A DNA stretch of 64,000 bases from Megamerina dolium. Taxonomy: Eukaryota; Arthropoda; Insecta; Diptera; Megamerinidae. This document shows positions 33,959 to 46,500 of the stretch, piece after piece; positions within the stretch are counted from its first letter, which is position 1; each line of letters opens with the position of its first letter. A model generated the notes under the pieces. It saw only the letters and a program-made list of their open reading frames with translations, did not search any database and was not told the DNA's origin. A program made the translations under genes and the position numbers. The stretch is taken from the NCBI GenBank assembly GCA_963854835.1, contig OY978528.1, forward strand, positions 8,216,242 through 8,280,241. Direction: 5' to 3'.

Positions 33959-36215
33959 CTTTGATTTCTATCCTGAGCATAATATTCAAAATTAACGTTT
34001 TGAAAGTGTTTACTTCAAAAACCAAATTAAGCAACAACTGAATAATAAGGAATAATTCAAAGCAAATTTTAGTCAAATGAAAAATTAAAACTCTCCTCTT
34101 TTCAGTAGTCTTCATAAAAAAATCTCTGAAAGGATATTGTGGGGTATTTACCGTTTGTCTCATAGTACCATTTACAATCTATTTTATACAAAAAAGAAAA
34201 AAAAAACCCATTAAACCACAAAAAAAGAACACTCACCACACAACACACACAAAAATTCATTAATTTGATAATAGCAAAGGTGGAGTTGCTAAATGATAAA
34301 TGAAAATGGAAAAAAAAAATTAAAAATTGTCAAATCATTGCAATTTTTCATAAATCATTATTGTATAAAATAGCCAAATTCACTAAATGCCAAAAAAGAA
34401 TAATAAAATAATAATAATAATAATAATAAAAAAATGCAATGTGACAATCTCCCTTGTAGGTCGATAAGTAGATAGATGAAATGAGAGAAAATGCAATTTT
34501 CCCAGGATACTTGAAACTGTTGATAATTAGAAAATTGTATAGTTAATTTCTTTACCTTTACGCACAAATGATGATGCAAAATTTTGATTTGAAAACAATT
34601 TGTTTTTTTTTTAAGCACTTAGAAAATCATTGAAGCATTTGCTGATACTAATCAAATTGAACAAGTGGGTGAATCGTATATATACGAGTATACAATATTT
34701 TTTTTTATTTATTATTGAGATCATAAAAAATATCTGGTATGAAAGTTCTATTGTAAATAAACCTGCAAACTCATTAGTTGATTCAATTGAGCATACAAAA
34801 AATAATTCTAATAGAAAAATTGTGCAAAGTTGCAATCAATTCTACTCGTACATCTAGCTACATAGTTGTAAATATTGTTAAGATTTCGAATCAGATGTTC
34901 TCTTTGTAGTTAACATATAACACACGTAAAAATACGATTGCAACATCAACTTGCCGATCTAATTGGTGTTCTTTTGGTTTTCGAAAAAAAACTCACTGTC
35001 GGCAATTTCTCCTTTTTCATATTCATCTTCTTCAATAACAGGTAGTCTTCGTCACAGTCAGTTGGTAATCGTTTGTTTTTGACCAAATGCCTATAGAATC
35101 TCCAACTGATGTTATCTTAGCGAAATGTATTCCTATAATGATATTTATTATACTGGAAGCAAATGCTTCAACAGTTTAAGCACTCAAAATACTCAAGTGC
35201 TTGCTTGAATCGCATGTAGACTCTGTATGATCTATGCAATTCTTTGTTATTTTATTGTAATTCTTTATGTGTAATTTATCGTTAACAAACTCTTAAAAAA
35301 AGTTATCTGTGAAAATTACCTTTTAATGCTTCAAGTGGTTTGATTAATAATATTATAAATTTTTTTAATGATTCCCTTTCCGATAATGTCTGGGTTTTTT
35401 TCCATATGATCCAGTATTACATATTAATAGTTGCATCATAGACATATGTCTCTAATGAATAGAATAGGTCCTTTCAGGATCCAATTTCAGGGACTTGCAA
35501 AGAGAATCTGATTCTCTCTTCAATACTTTAGTGTAAATGCTTCATTGTCAAAGCTTTGCTTGATCTGGTGACTATATTGAAACGGCGCCAAAACTTCAGT
35601 TTTAATAATTCACTGAGGTTTCGAGAAATTCGTTGTTGGGCTCGTTGTTCGTCTATGCATATTTGTGTACCTTAACATAAAATCAATTCCAAAGTGAAAT
35701 TAAGGAGTGAAAATAGGAGCTGAGCTCGGTAAAGCAATATGCTAAGACACTTCAGTACAGCTTCCTGTCCAATCGAACATTGAGGGGACGAAGAAGGTGT
35801 TAATGGTTTGGTACTCTCAGAGGATTATTTTGACGCAACCTAGGGGATATGACTTTCGGTTTATCTGAGCATCACCTACTGGCTAATTGTGGGTTTTATT
35901 CAATAACATCCTATATCCATTCATCTTCACTCAGTATGAATAGGTCTAGTAAAGGCATTGACATTGGTTATGTCAAAATCCCGAAAACTATCTAAACTTT
36001 ACTGCGAGGCTGCGAGATAAATAAATGTCTAACATTTGTTTAATGTTTGTGCAAGAAGTTACTTTAAGATCGTGCTCTAGCGCTAATTGTGATTCACGGA
36101 AGGGGGAGAATATTTTCTCGAGAGTTTTTTGGATTCATGATTTCGACTCTAAACACAACCAAAGAAAAATTAAAAAGAAAAAGGTTTTGACCAGTAGGCG
36201 AGAAAAAGCATTTGC
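33959..36215. other. AT-rich noncoding DNA
   Basis: No supported gene. An (ATA)n tract lies near 34408-34430, and A-runs near 34195. Overlapping frames at 34611-34857 on both strands are composition artefacts. Confidence 0.5.
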
Positions 36216-36590
36216 ATACTCTGACGTGGGTGCCGTAGCTCAGTAGTTAGTGTGTTGGCCTTCTGATCTGTAGGTCGTGGTTCAATCCCCGGCTGATGCA
36301 TAACAAATTTAATATCGAAAATAGTTTTCTTTCGAACGGTCGGCAAGCAATTGGCAATTCTTCCGACAGTAACAACTTGCCATGAACAAGCTTCTAAAAG
36401 AACTTTGTGACAAAGCTCAGAAAAAGTGATGTCACAAGAGTTCTGCCGTTCGGAACCGGCTAAAATAAGTAGGTTCATTCTAATACTGTCCAAAATTTAA
36501 CACGCACGACAGTAATGGAAGAGAAGCTCGACCAATGAGACCTTTGGGGCTTTAAGTGCCACATATTTATTTATTTTTATACGCTGACTT
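36216..36590 (+). mobile_element. tRNA-derived SINE, copy 6 (full length)
   Basis: Element 36228-36578 between near-identical 12-bp duplications ATACTCTGACGT (36216-36227) and ATACGCTGACTT (36579-36590). The head is GGGTGCCGTAGCTCAGTAGT, with B box GTGGTTCAATCCCC. The hairpin (AGACC-TTTG-GGGCT) has lost one pair. It ends CACATATTTATTTATTTTT. Confidence 0.92.
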
Positions 36591-38579
36591 CAACATCAGG
36601 GCTGAGCGCTTCTCAACAAAATATCGCTTCTAGGGGAGAGAAATGCCCTCTCCGACCTCTATTAATTTTTTCTCATCAACATTTCTTCCGCACAAATTTA
36701 CTGACTGGGGAATCAGGAGTCGTTTTTGTTTTTTTTGGAGTGTCGTTTTCCGAGCAATTTTGGGGATGTTTGTCGATTTTTCGTGTGGCAGCCTTATTAA
36801 CGGCATGGACTTTAGAAATAAATTCGAAATAGTGAATTATCAAAAAGGTGTCCAATATTAAGTAGATAAAAGTGCAATTCCAAAAATGAAAAATGAAAAA
36901 AATTGCAATTTTCTTTTTACGAATAGATCGATATTCGCAACAAGTCAAATGTTACCGGGATTTGAATGAAATATGGCTCCATAAATCAATTTTGCTAGAT
37001 ACAAGTAAATGTTTTGTGACATTTATTCACTAGAAAAAAATGAGATCAATACAATCGAAATAATATAAATAAAATCAAGAATAAAAAAGGGACAAGAGTT
37101 ACATATAATAGAAAAGTATAAAAAAAAATTATTATCATTGCAAAAGAAACAATAATCAAAAAGTTAAGCATTTTTGGCAGATGTGCAATTCTTCTTCATG
37201 TGCTCTGTATTAATTTCGCTTACAAGTATTTCATGCATATCTCACACCCCCATTGCGCATGCTTACCACCCGCAGTCGCCAAAAAAAAAAAAAAAAAAAA
37301 ATTGACCAGTGTAGGTGAAAATGATAGGAAAGAAAACAAAAAACACTCGAATGAATGAATACAGGCCTCTTCAATAGTCAAGTGTTTGAAAAAAAAAAAA
37401 CATCTCTTCTAGACACAAAAAAAACAAAAAAGAATCATTTCGTTCCGTTTCATTTGTGTGTATAGATTTTCATGAATGAGAATGCATGCAATGAATGAGC
37501 AAACATTGAACCTACAATGAATGGACAACATTGAAGGTCAAGTAGAGTTGGTGTGGTGTACTGATGTTTTGGATGTGTTTTGGATGTGTTTTATCATACT
37601 CGTATGGGTCGAGTGTAGCTACATTTAAAAGTGATCGTCATAATTTGCTATTGTTTGAATTTGCCTCATAAAATAAGAACGAACAAAAGAAAAGACAGGT
37701 ATTCGTTGTTGTTTCGTTTTTTTTTTTCTTTCTTTGGTAACCTGTGAAGAGGCGTATAGAGCAGAAATATTTCCCACATTGCTGATGCTGCCGCTTGTTA
37801 AAAGATCATTAGCTAAAGATGCTATTGAGAATAATCAAAAGAAATTCTATAGAAAACCAATACAAGTTAAATTTACCTGTTTGTAAAATGCTCGTAACAA
37901 ATACACAGGTGTTAAATTTTTCAATTCTCTTTTATCGAACAATTGTCTCGGACATCGCAGACAGAGTGTCGCCTTTGGCAATATATTTGTATTTACAATA
38001 GCTATTCATTCTGGCGACACTGTGTCTAGTCTTCTGAATGATGATTTATTTTCAAATGATTTTATATTGACAAAAAAAAAAACAAATTAAATAAATTCCA
38101 ACAATCTCAAGAATATTGTAATTTATCTCATGGGAATAATTTCATATAAATAATTTCCTATACATTTGAATTTAACAGTAATTTCATTTGCAACCTGGCA
38201 AATGCTATTTGCTTCCAGATTAAATGTTAATAATAACAGAAAATGAACTTTCGGAATTAACAGTAAAGCTTCGTCATTTGGGCTTTAACAGACACTTAGG
38301 CCAATAAGCTTTTGATAATTGGTGAGCTTATCATCTTGTATGTTTCCAAAGCCCTAAAATATACTTTTTATATGAAGAGCACTTTTTCGCAAAGCTTTTT
38401 ATTACTCAATTGAACTTTCGAACATTAATTTATTGTATACTTTTAGGAAGTAAATTGTACTTTTATACACTGCACACAAGTTCAACGGTATATTCGTTTT
38501 GGTTAAATGTTTGTAATCACTTGAATAAAGCTTCACAGATATAGAAAATCATATATAGTACTGTTATATTTCTAATCAG
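36591..38579. other. Noncoding DNA
   Basis: No supported gene. Frames on both strands around 36643-36948 overlap and show no domain. A-runs at 37280-37300 and 37388, T-run at 37719. Confidence 0.45.
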
Positions 38580-38999
38580 CTTCGAATTCATAAGAAAAAA
38601 AATTAATAAATATGTGGCATTTATAAGTCCCGAAGTGCTTTTTGGCCGAGCTTCTCTTCTATTACTGTTGTGCGTGTTAAATTTTGGACAGTATTAGTAG
38701 GGACCTATTTATTTTAGCCGGCTCCGAACGGCAGAACTCTTGCGACAACACTTTTTCTGAGCTTCGTCACAGAGTTCTTTTAGAAGCTTTTCCATGACAA
38801 ATTGTTACTGCTGGAAGAATTGCCAATTCCTTGCCGACAGGTGGGTACAGTTCGAAAGAAAAATCTTTTCGATATTACATTTCTTATGCTTCAGCCGGGG
38901 ATTGATACCGTAACCTACAGATCAGAAGGCCAACAGACCAAATCTTGAACTACGACACCCAATTCAACTTCGGCTTCGACTTCCGCTTCGAATTCATAC
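38580..38999 (-). mobile_element. tRNA-derived SINE, copy 7 (full length, with extra 5' flank)
   Basis: Minus-strand element 38593-38961 with head GGGTGTCGTAGTTC, B box and full body. The perfect 13-bp repeat CTTCGAATTCATA lies at 38580-38592 directly against the T-rich terminus, and again at 38987-38999, 25 bp beyond the head. The extra 25 bp are CTTCG-rich. They may be a 5' extension carried along or a slipped duplication. Confidence 0.88.
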
Positions 39000-39620
39000 T
39001 CGATTTTAATATATCGGTCTATCTGTGCATCCATTCGGCTGACTGATACATATCTGGTGCCTGGCAGATGGGGTTTTACTAAAGAATTGCCAGAAGGGGC
39101 AGTTAGATTTAGTTTCAGCTAGTTCATTGAACTCTGGGGCTCCTAAGTACTTTAGGCGTTTGGTGTAGATATTTATATGTTGCCGGAGACTATTGTGGAC
39201 CATTGATTGATAAGAAACCCATCAACTAGACTAGGCAGTGCAGTTTCTGACTACTGCTGGAACTGTGGCAACAAGGTGGAGCCGCTCTGAACACTACCTT
39301 TACTCCAAGCTCGGGCTGGTTTTCTACATGCATGGGCTAGCACACCTGTGGCACCACAATGAAATTAATTAGGCTGGTAATACTCCGGTTTCGGGTAATT
39401 CTGACCCTAGAATTAATACGTTTACTCATCTACAATGTAGAAGACTATCCGGAAACAGATGGTGATATGAATACTTGAGAAGGATGCTAAAGGGGTTCCT
39501 TATTTTAGCTTGTTAAGGTCACCGAATGTCTGAAGATATAATTCATACTGTAAGGCCATTTTTTTAATTCCTACACTGTGCTCGAATCGGAGACATTTTT
39601 TTCCCACTAGCATAACATAT
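39000..39620. mobile_element. Possible non-LTR retrotransposon remnant
   Basis: The minus strand at 39150-39090 reads TKRLKYLGAPEFNELAE, resembling the C-terminal RLxxLGAPxFxxLxE region of RNase H-bearing non-LTR elements. On the plus strand at 39245-39300 DYCWNCGNKVE resembles the Cys cluster of the same proteins. Opposite orientations and broken frames make this tentative. Confidence 0.25.
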
Positions 39621-40432
39621 AACAAGACGGTCTAGATAGTCTGGGCTGGTACAATAAACTTAAACTAAAAAATTATTGAAGAAAAAACCACAATACAAAT
39701 ATGATTTGTATCCACAGGCTTTAATATGTAAATAATACAATTTTAGGTACAATTAAATGATAATCGCTACTAATCGTAATCGTACTTAACTATTTGCACA
39801 ATAACGCAAATACTCGTACTCGTAGTAGGTGCATAATTGATATTCTCAGCGAACTACTAATCGGAAGTGGGTGACATTAAATTAATAGCATTAATATTAT
39901 TGTTACTAGGGCACGCACTGTGTTTGCAAATAAATTACATACAAATAATATCAAAATGAATAATATGTTTTTGTTGATGAACTAAAAAAATACATTGTCA
40001 ATCCAATATAGCTAAGTGTTTGTAGGTATGCGTGTTACTTAATTTATGTCATTTCATTTTAAGTAAATATTACGAAGCAATTTATATATATTTTTTCTTT
40101 TTTTTGCTGCTATTTACTTGAGATTTTCAATTTAATGAAACAAGTCAAACATTTAAGTAAGAGAATTTTTTATATCCGAAATTGTAAATTTCGCTTCATT
40201 TCTTAGCCAAGGGTCTTCGAATTTTTTATAACAATTTGGTCGCTTACAAAGGCTGAACAGCAAATATTTTTATAATTTCGAGTTTTTAGACCAAAATAAT
40301 AAACGAAAATCGGGAAAAATATAATTTCTCAAAATATACATATATGTACGTTAGGATGGTCCTTAAATATATGAAGAATATTTTTACATCTGATTTCTTG
40401 AATCTCACCCGCTTAATCGTTAATACCACGGT
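39621..40432. other. AT-rich noncoding DNA
   Basis: Nothing recognisable apart from a T-run near 40090. Confidence 0.5.
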
Positions 40433-40737
40433 CACATATCAATTTTTGGTCACGATTGGAGAAGGCTAAGGATGTTGATCCCTGTGCGATACAACTTACC
40501 ATCTCCAATTGGGACCAAAATTTATATGTGATATCTTCGACTATAGTTGTATCGATTTTGTGTATTAGATGGAAGAAAAAATAATTCAATTTCAAATTGA
40601 GTCCCCATATAGGAATCTGAATTTTGACCCCTGTGCTATACCACATAACCCTCTTCAATCAGGACTAAAATTTATATGTGATATCTTTGACTGTGATATT
40701 ACCGATTGAGGTATATTAAATGTATGAGAGACTCCTA
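40433..40737 (+). repeat. 149-bp tandem duplication containing an imperfect long hairpin
   Basis: CCTGTGCGATAC at 40481 and CCTGTGCTATAC at 40630 begin matching stretches that share AAATTTATATGTGATATCTT and flanks, so the period is 149 bp with clear divergence. Within the first unit, 40433-40470 and 40495-40530 pair as an imperfect stem of about 36 bp around a 24-nt loop. The second unit keeps only the right arm. Confidence 0.7.
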
Positions 40738-43700
40738 TTAATTTTATCCATAGAAATTTTTTTAATATTATACTTTTTCTCTCTAGCATCACCTTTTATA
40801 GGATTTCCCCTATAAAATTAACGTAAAAATCGGTGAATAGTTTTACAATTTCTCAGAAGTTGCTTGTAAGGATGGCAGAGAGGTATGCGTTGGGGTGGTG
40901 GTAGGAGGTAGAATGTATGTCCGACCCCCCCCATTCATTTTTTTTCTTCGCAGCATTTTTTCGAAACATATAGAAATTTTCATAGCAAAGCGAAATCGCG
41001 TCGTATAACAAATGGCAAATATAGCCATGAAATTGAGCGTTAGCAGCACATAATGCATTGACCTCCAATGAATACAACATCAGCCTCAAATGATAGCAAC
41101 AATATAAAACCAAAATCAGACTCTTCAGATTGCCAAATTGCATTTGCTTTGATGGGACAATATATCTTTTAAATTGGAGTACCTGACTTTTGGGACCAAC
41201 AATTTTGAAATAATACCTGATAATCTACAAATTATTTGAAATCAAGTATTCTTTTGAAATTTCGATATCTCTGAACCTCGAAATATTTTCATTGTTTGCA
41301 ATTTAACTCTGTGAAAATGGTGGACATTTTAAGATGAAAATTTGTTTACATTTAACACTTTGGATGAAATTTTTGTTTCATCCAAAAGTGAATGTGATAA
41401 ATCTTGCGGGCATCATCCAGAGTGATAAGTGTGAAATATTTTTTGCATGTAAAGCAAACATTAAAGATGAGTGAAACATAAACATATTTAATCGCTTGAA
41501 ATTCTTGATGAAAGAATCGTTCGACGAACTGATGATTCATCCAGAGTGAAGGTGTAGTGAAAAATGTAAAGTTCATCAGCGTTCACATAACTTTCATTCA
41601 ATATTTAGTAACATTGTAAGGCAGTTTGGATGGGAAAGTGTGCTTGACATTGTGTGTGAAAGGTAAAATCATAGAATTGTATGAAAATATGTCAACATAG
41701 ATGATTGTTTTGGATTATTACACTCATTTACTCAAAATACATAATACTCTTAGTTGCTTGTCTTTTTCATTTATCAATAAAATGAAATATTTTGAAAATA
41801 TTTAAGAACTAAGAGAGAAAAAAAAAGAAGTCTACTTTGCTATTTAATGTAAGCATTTTAAATATAAACAAAAATACAACATTAAATAAATATTTAGAAT
41901 AAAATTGTCTCGGCGCCACAAAGTATACTACAAAATTCTACAAATCATGCCAGAATTTCTATTTAGTGACATTTGCTATAGCATTTCTTACAGTACCATA
42001 AAGATATATAGTACATGTAGTAGTCGTAGTCATGTCCGAATGGTATTGAAGATAGAATATGATATGTAGGAGTAGAGTAAGAGCAGCAATAAGGCATTAG
42101 TTGCGTTTAAGGCAATGCTAACAATTTTCTAATGTTAAATGACATTTTTTGAACTGTTAGGCGCCACACACACAATATACGCAACACATTATTTATATAT
42201 ATTGACAATATATTGTATATATATTGAATCTTGTTCAGCCTTTCTTACTATCTCTCTATCATTCTTTCCCTCTCAGTCTCAGGGTATTTTATACATATGT
42301 ATGTACAACAACAAAAATTTAGATTACTTAATACTTCAAGGATTCACAAATAAACACAAATTTATATATATACAAACTAAAACACACACACACACACACA
42401 AACACATACATACATATATGCATACTTAAGTGTATGCATTGGTTCGAAGAAAGTTCATTAAAATATTTAAAGTGTGCTGTTGTGGCTGTCTCTGGTGGTC
42501 TATGAATATATTTATGTATGTTCATGGGTGTTTATTTAAAATTTTTTTTTTTCTTGCAAAATTTCTCACACCGTTTTCTTTTATTGGATTTTCCTATAAG
42601 TAAACCTTCCTTTTAGATATTCTCGTATGTAAGGTGCTTCTTTATGTGTGTGTGTGTGTGTACTATGTATGAGAGAGCATAGGAAAAAGGGTAATAAAAT
42701 GAAAATAAAGCAAAGTGTTGTTGTTGTTGTTGTTGTTGTTCTTGTTGATATTCTTATTGTTATTGTTGGTGTTTGAAAAATTAAAATGAAGTAAAATTAA
42801 ATTTGTGTTGCATGAAGTGAATTTCTCTTTGGATAGCAATTTTCCTTTTCTTCTTCTTACTTTTTACTTTTTTTTTGTTTTGCACAAAACAAAGCATAAG
42901 AAAAACAAGAGAGAGAGAAAAAAAAAAAGAATAACAACAGAAAACCTTAATGAAGGTGATTTTTATGAGGTTAATTAAAATGTAGCATAGTATACACACA
43001 CACACACACACACATACACACACACATACATAACTACCAACATTGAATTTCACATTTTGTTGTGCTTTGCCACAATAGCAAAAGGTTATTATGTTAGTAG
43101 GTACTGTATTCTTATTTGTTGTTGTTGTTGTTGTTATTCTTATTGTTGTTTTAAGCTTTTCTTACAAAAGCAAAAAAAAAAAGACACAAATTTCGAAAAT
43201 AAATCTTTGTCTGAAGTACGATATGGTGTGTTCTGATCTGATATGGTATGAGAGTGCGTGATATTTATTAATTCTTTTATTTCGCACCCGAAACCATAAA
43301 AACATGAAAGCTGCAAAATAAAATACTAAATAAAAATTAATATTTACTGAGATTGTAAATTAAGGATAACAAAAAAAAAAATTCGCTAAAAATGAGTATA
43401 AAATTAGATATATGAGTAGTACGTATACACACGTGCATAAAATAAAAATAATGATAGATCATAAATGTTGGTACAAAATGATAATGAATGACCTTAAGAA
43501 TTCAAAATAAAAATTATAGCTATTTAATATGTTCAAGTCTCAACATGAAATTGTTATACAGTCTATCGACATAAATACTTCAGCTGATAGCTACACTGAT
43601 AATCATAATTGATTGATATTATGGGAGCTGAGGATTACTATAAAAGCAACGCAATGTAAAATTAAAGTCAATCATAGCCGACTAAATAAAAGTATATAAA

Positions 43701-43914
43701 CTTACAAACAGAAGAATAAATTCAATGTAGACTGTTGACTGTATGAGTGTTGCGTATAATGAATACAATTTCTGATAAATCACAAATGCCAGTACATAAT
43801 ATTAATCACTTACCTTCAAATACTAAGAAATAAATACAAAAAATTTCAATGAATAAATTAAGATTGTAAAATTTAATTGAAATTGAGATTATGTAATTAT
43901 GAATAGATTATATT
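40738..43914. other. Noncoding DNA rich in microsatellites
   Basis: No supported gene. It contains a hairpin and repeated TTCATCCA motifs at 41356-41560, (AC)n at 42382-42400, (TTG)n at 42716-42740, (AC)n at 42993-43027 and (TTG)n near 43117-43135. Confidence 0.5.
42993..43027 (+). repeat. (AC)n microsatellite
   Basis: About 35 bp of AC repeats with one or two interruptions. A frame rich in CVCV residues on the opposite strand is an artefact of it. Confidence 0.95.
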
Positions 43915-44574
43915 GGATGTTGGGGCAAAAAATTCGGTTACAAATTTGACAAAAAATGAAACACTTTTTCGTTATATTTGAAATGAGCTTTATTCAACCA
44001 AATATATGCCATTTTGATCGATAAAACCTTTTGCCATTTTTGTGATAAAGTCATTATTCCATTTGTGTAGAACTTGTGGGTTTTCTGAGCGAAAAAGTGA
44101 TCCAATTGCATTTTGTAGACCTCTACGAAATTTAATTCAACACCATTAAGAGAGCTCTACAGAGATCGAAAGAAATTATAATCTGAAGGTGCAATGTTCG
44201 GTTTATATGGTGGATGCATCAAAACTTCCCAACTAAGCTCGCTCATTTTCTGGCGGGTCGTCAAAGATGTGTGTGGTCTGGTGTTTTTATGATGGAACAC
44301 AACATATTTTCTGTTGAGCAATTCTGACCATTTTAATTGCATTGATTGCTTTAATCTCATTAATTGTTGATGGTAGAGATCAAAATCAATCATTTGACCG
44401 GGTCGTAGAAGCTCATAATGAGCAATTCCCTACCAATAACACCAGACACACAGCATTCATTACCTTTCTTGGTGTCAATCCTGGCTTTGTCACCGTTTGC
44501 GAAGCTTCACCTTGCTTCGTCCATGATCTTTTTCGCAGATTATTGTAGTACGTGATCCCCTTTTCATTGCCCGT

Positions 44575-44644
44575 AGGTTAGGTTAGCTTATGTGGCTGCT
44601 CTCTCTGAGAGGACACACTTAGGCCAGAAAGGCCCATTGTGATA
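44575..44644 (-). mobile_element. Non-LTR 3'UTR fragment, same family as 26885-27560
   Basis: Shares with 26890-26985 the order GGTTAGGTTAG, CTCTCTCTGAGAG-type block, TAGGCCAGAA, GGCCC, GATACC in the same orientation. Only about 70 bp remain. Confidence 0.7.
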
Positions 44645-44868
44645 CCACCGAGCTTCTCTTCCAATACTGTTGTGAGTGTTAATTTTGGACAGCATTAGAA
44701 GGGACCTACTTATATGAGCCAGTTCCGAATGGCAGAACCCTTGCGACATCACTTTAATTTAGTTTTGTCACAAAGCTCTTTCAAGAAGCATTTTTGTGAA
44801 ATTCTTACTGCCGGAAAAATTGCCAATTCTTTCCGGCAGTTATGCTTCAGCCGGGGATTGAACTCACC
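44645..44868 (-). mobile_element. tRNA-derived SINE, copy 8 (both ends truncated)
   Basis: Minus orientation. The body from CTTCTCTTCCAATACTG through GGCAGAACCCTTGCGACATC to CCGGGGATTGAACTC (B box region) is present. The hairpin and T-rich terminus are missing, replaced by the non-LTR tail, and the start of the head is missing too. Confidence 0.8.
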
Positions 44869-45250
44869 ACGTTGAAAACTGTTCAGTGATGAATGCTTAG
44901 TTCCTTAGCAACATCCGCACTACGTACGTGGCGGTCTTGTTTAATTTTGTTCAAAATTTCATGGACTTTTTCAATGATTGGTCGAAAAGAGAGCAAGGTG
45001 CATCTTTAACATCAAAATTATCAGATCGAAAGAGAGCAAGCCACTTCGCCGCTATTTTTCTAGTTAACAGCATCATCTCTGTAAACTTCACAAATTCAGT
45101 ATTCAGTAGCCTTCGATGCATCCTTACCTTTAATAAAAATTCGAATTTTCACTCATAACTTTTCACAGAATAATGTAATTTTAATCATGTCTTCTAAAAG
45201 CTGGAAATGTCAACTTTCAAAGAAGCTATAGTGTGGCCAGATGCAATTAA

Positions 45251-45903
45251 TCTGACCAGAGATGTTACATTTTAGATCCATCTATCGACAATTTGTTACC
45301 GAAATTTTTCGAAGATACAATATTTTGTGTAACAAAATAACAATAATTTATGAAAAATTCTCACATGATATACTTAATGAAATACATTTAAAATACCTAA
45401 TCTTTTCAATGCAAATTAATATAAAGTAATTTAGCATGCCTTAGAAATGAAAAGGAATATTTTATGTTTGAGTGAGTCTACAGAATTAAATTTATCAAGT
45501 TGTGATTAAATTTTTAATAAAATCTTTTCTAAAATCTCCAAGTTTTGACTGACAACAGCAGCAGCTCCACTTAAGCATCATAAAATGTTCAGACAGACTT
45601 TCCTAGTTATCAGATTTATAAATTTATTATTTACAATTTCAATTCAGTTTTTATTGTCAACTTGATATCTTCAAAACTAGTTCGATATTTCTAAAACTGA
45701 TATTGAAAGAATGCATATTTGTTATTAAAGGCATCTAGTAAGTTTACGCAGGCCTCCGGCCAGTCAGTTAAACCCCAACATAACTAAGAACTACGAATAT
45801 GAAGAATGAAAACGATTTTTACCATTGATCCTTCTAGTTGTATTTGAAAGTCGGTTTTTTGTTGTTGTTGTTTTCTTTTTGCAACGAAGATATACGATTT
45901 TTA
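45251..45903. other. AT-rich noncoding DNA
   Basis: Nothing recognisable. Confidence 0.5.
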
Positions 45904-46500
45904 GTGCGACTACAAATCAATTGTTGTCTCGCTCTCTCCAAATATGAGAGGATCATATATAAAATATTTACACTAGTACATATGGTCATCTCTCTCTTAT
46001 ACATTGTATGGTATCATAAAAGTGAATTTTTTGTGCGACTACAAATTAATTGTTGTCCCGCTCTTTCGCAACATAAGAAGACCATATATAATTACACTAG
46101 TATATGGTCATCTCTTTCGTACACATTGTATTCCATCATGAAAGTGAATTTGAATGCTGCTTACTTTCAATGCATTTTGTTAGTGTGACACAAAAAGTAT
46201 GCAACATTGTTTTTGAATGTTGCATACTTTTAAGGGTAGTTGAAATCAAAGTTAGCATCATCTTAAATTTAGAATTGACTTATTCGACATAATTCCATTG
46301 AAAAAATCTCTCAAAAATCCGATACATAGATCTTAATTTTGGCCTCTAGCTACAGGTTAATTGTTCTATTTCCATTATATTTAGTTGAAAAATTAGTTTT
46401 CACTTGAAAAATAATACCAAGAATACCATGAATAGTATGATCTCTCCTTTTAACATGATGGTAGTGTCATTTGAACGTTGCTTATTTTTTAATTTTTGAA
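45904..46500 (+). repeat. Diverged tandem repeat, about 128-bp unit, with hairpin
   Basis: GTGCGACTACAAATCAATTG at 45904 and GTGCGACTACAAATTAATTG at 46033 begin two well-matched units that share ACACTAGTA and TATGGTCATCTCT. Weaker echoes follow (CTACAGGTTAATTGTTC at 46348, TTTGAACGTTGCTTA at 46470). A perfect 16-bp hairpin lies at 46193-46231. Confidence 0.7.
46193..46231. repeat. Perfect 16-bp hairpin
   Basis: AAAAGTATGCAACATT at 46193-46208, 7-nt loop, and its exact complement at 46216-46231. The right arm is also a copy of the TTGAATGYTGCWTACTTT motif seen at 46149. Confidence 0.9.

Larger units (their letters stand above)
43915..45250 (-). mobile_element. mariner-family element (second subfamily), interrupted by LINE and SINE fragments
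   Basis: On the minus strand the C-terminal half at 44393-44157 reads RKYVVFHHKNTRPHTSLTTR, then SWEVLMHPPYKPNIAPSDYN. This matches the FHxDNARPHT...PPYSPDLAPSDYH region of DD34D transposases, but the second catalytic Asp of FHxDN is replaced by Lys (HHKNTRPH). N-terminal remnants with DNFDVKDAP lie at 45030-44990 and the hinge to TKLNKTATYVVRM near 44950. Between the halves sit a non-LTR tail (44575-44644) and a SINE fragment (44645-44868). Inactive. End positions are approximate. Confidence 0.75.

Noticed and set aside
42139..43053. Frames rich in His-Thr or Cys-Val
   Set aside because: They are translations of (AC)n microsatellites on one strand or the other.
43639..43672. TATAAAAG with an initiator-like site 31 bp downstream
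   Set aside because: The spacing fits a promoter but no open frame, splice donor or conserved product follows, and such matches are expected in AT-rich DNA.
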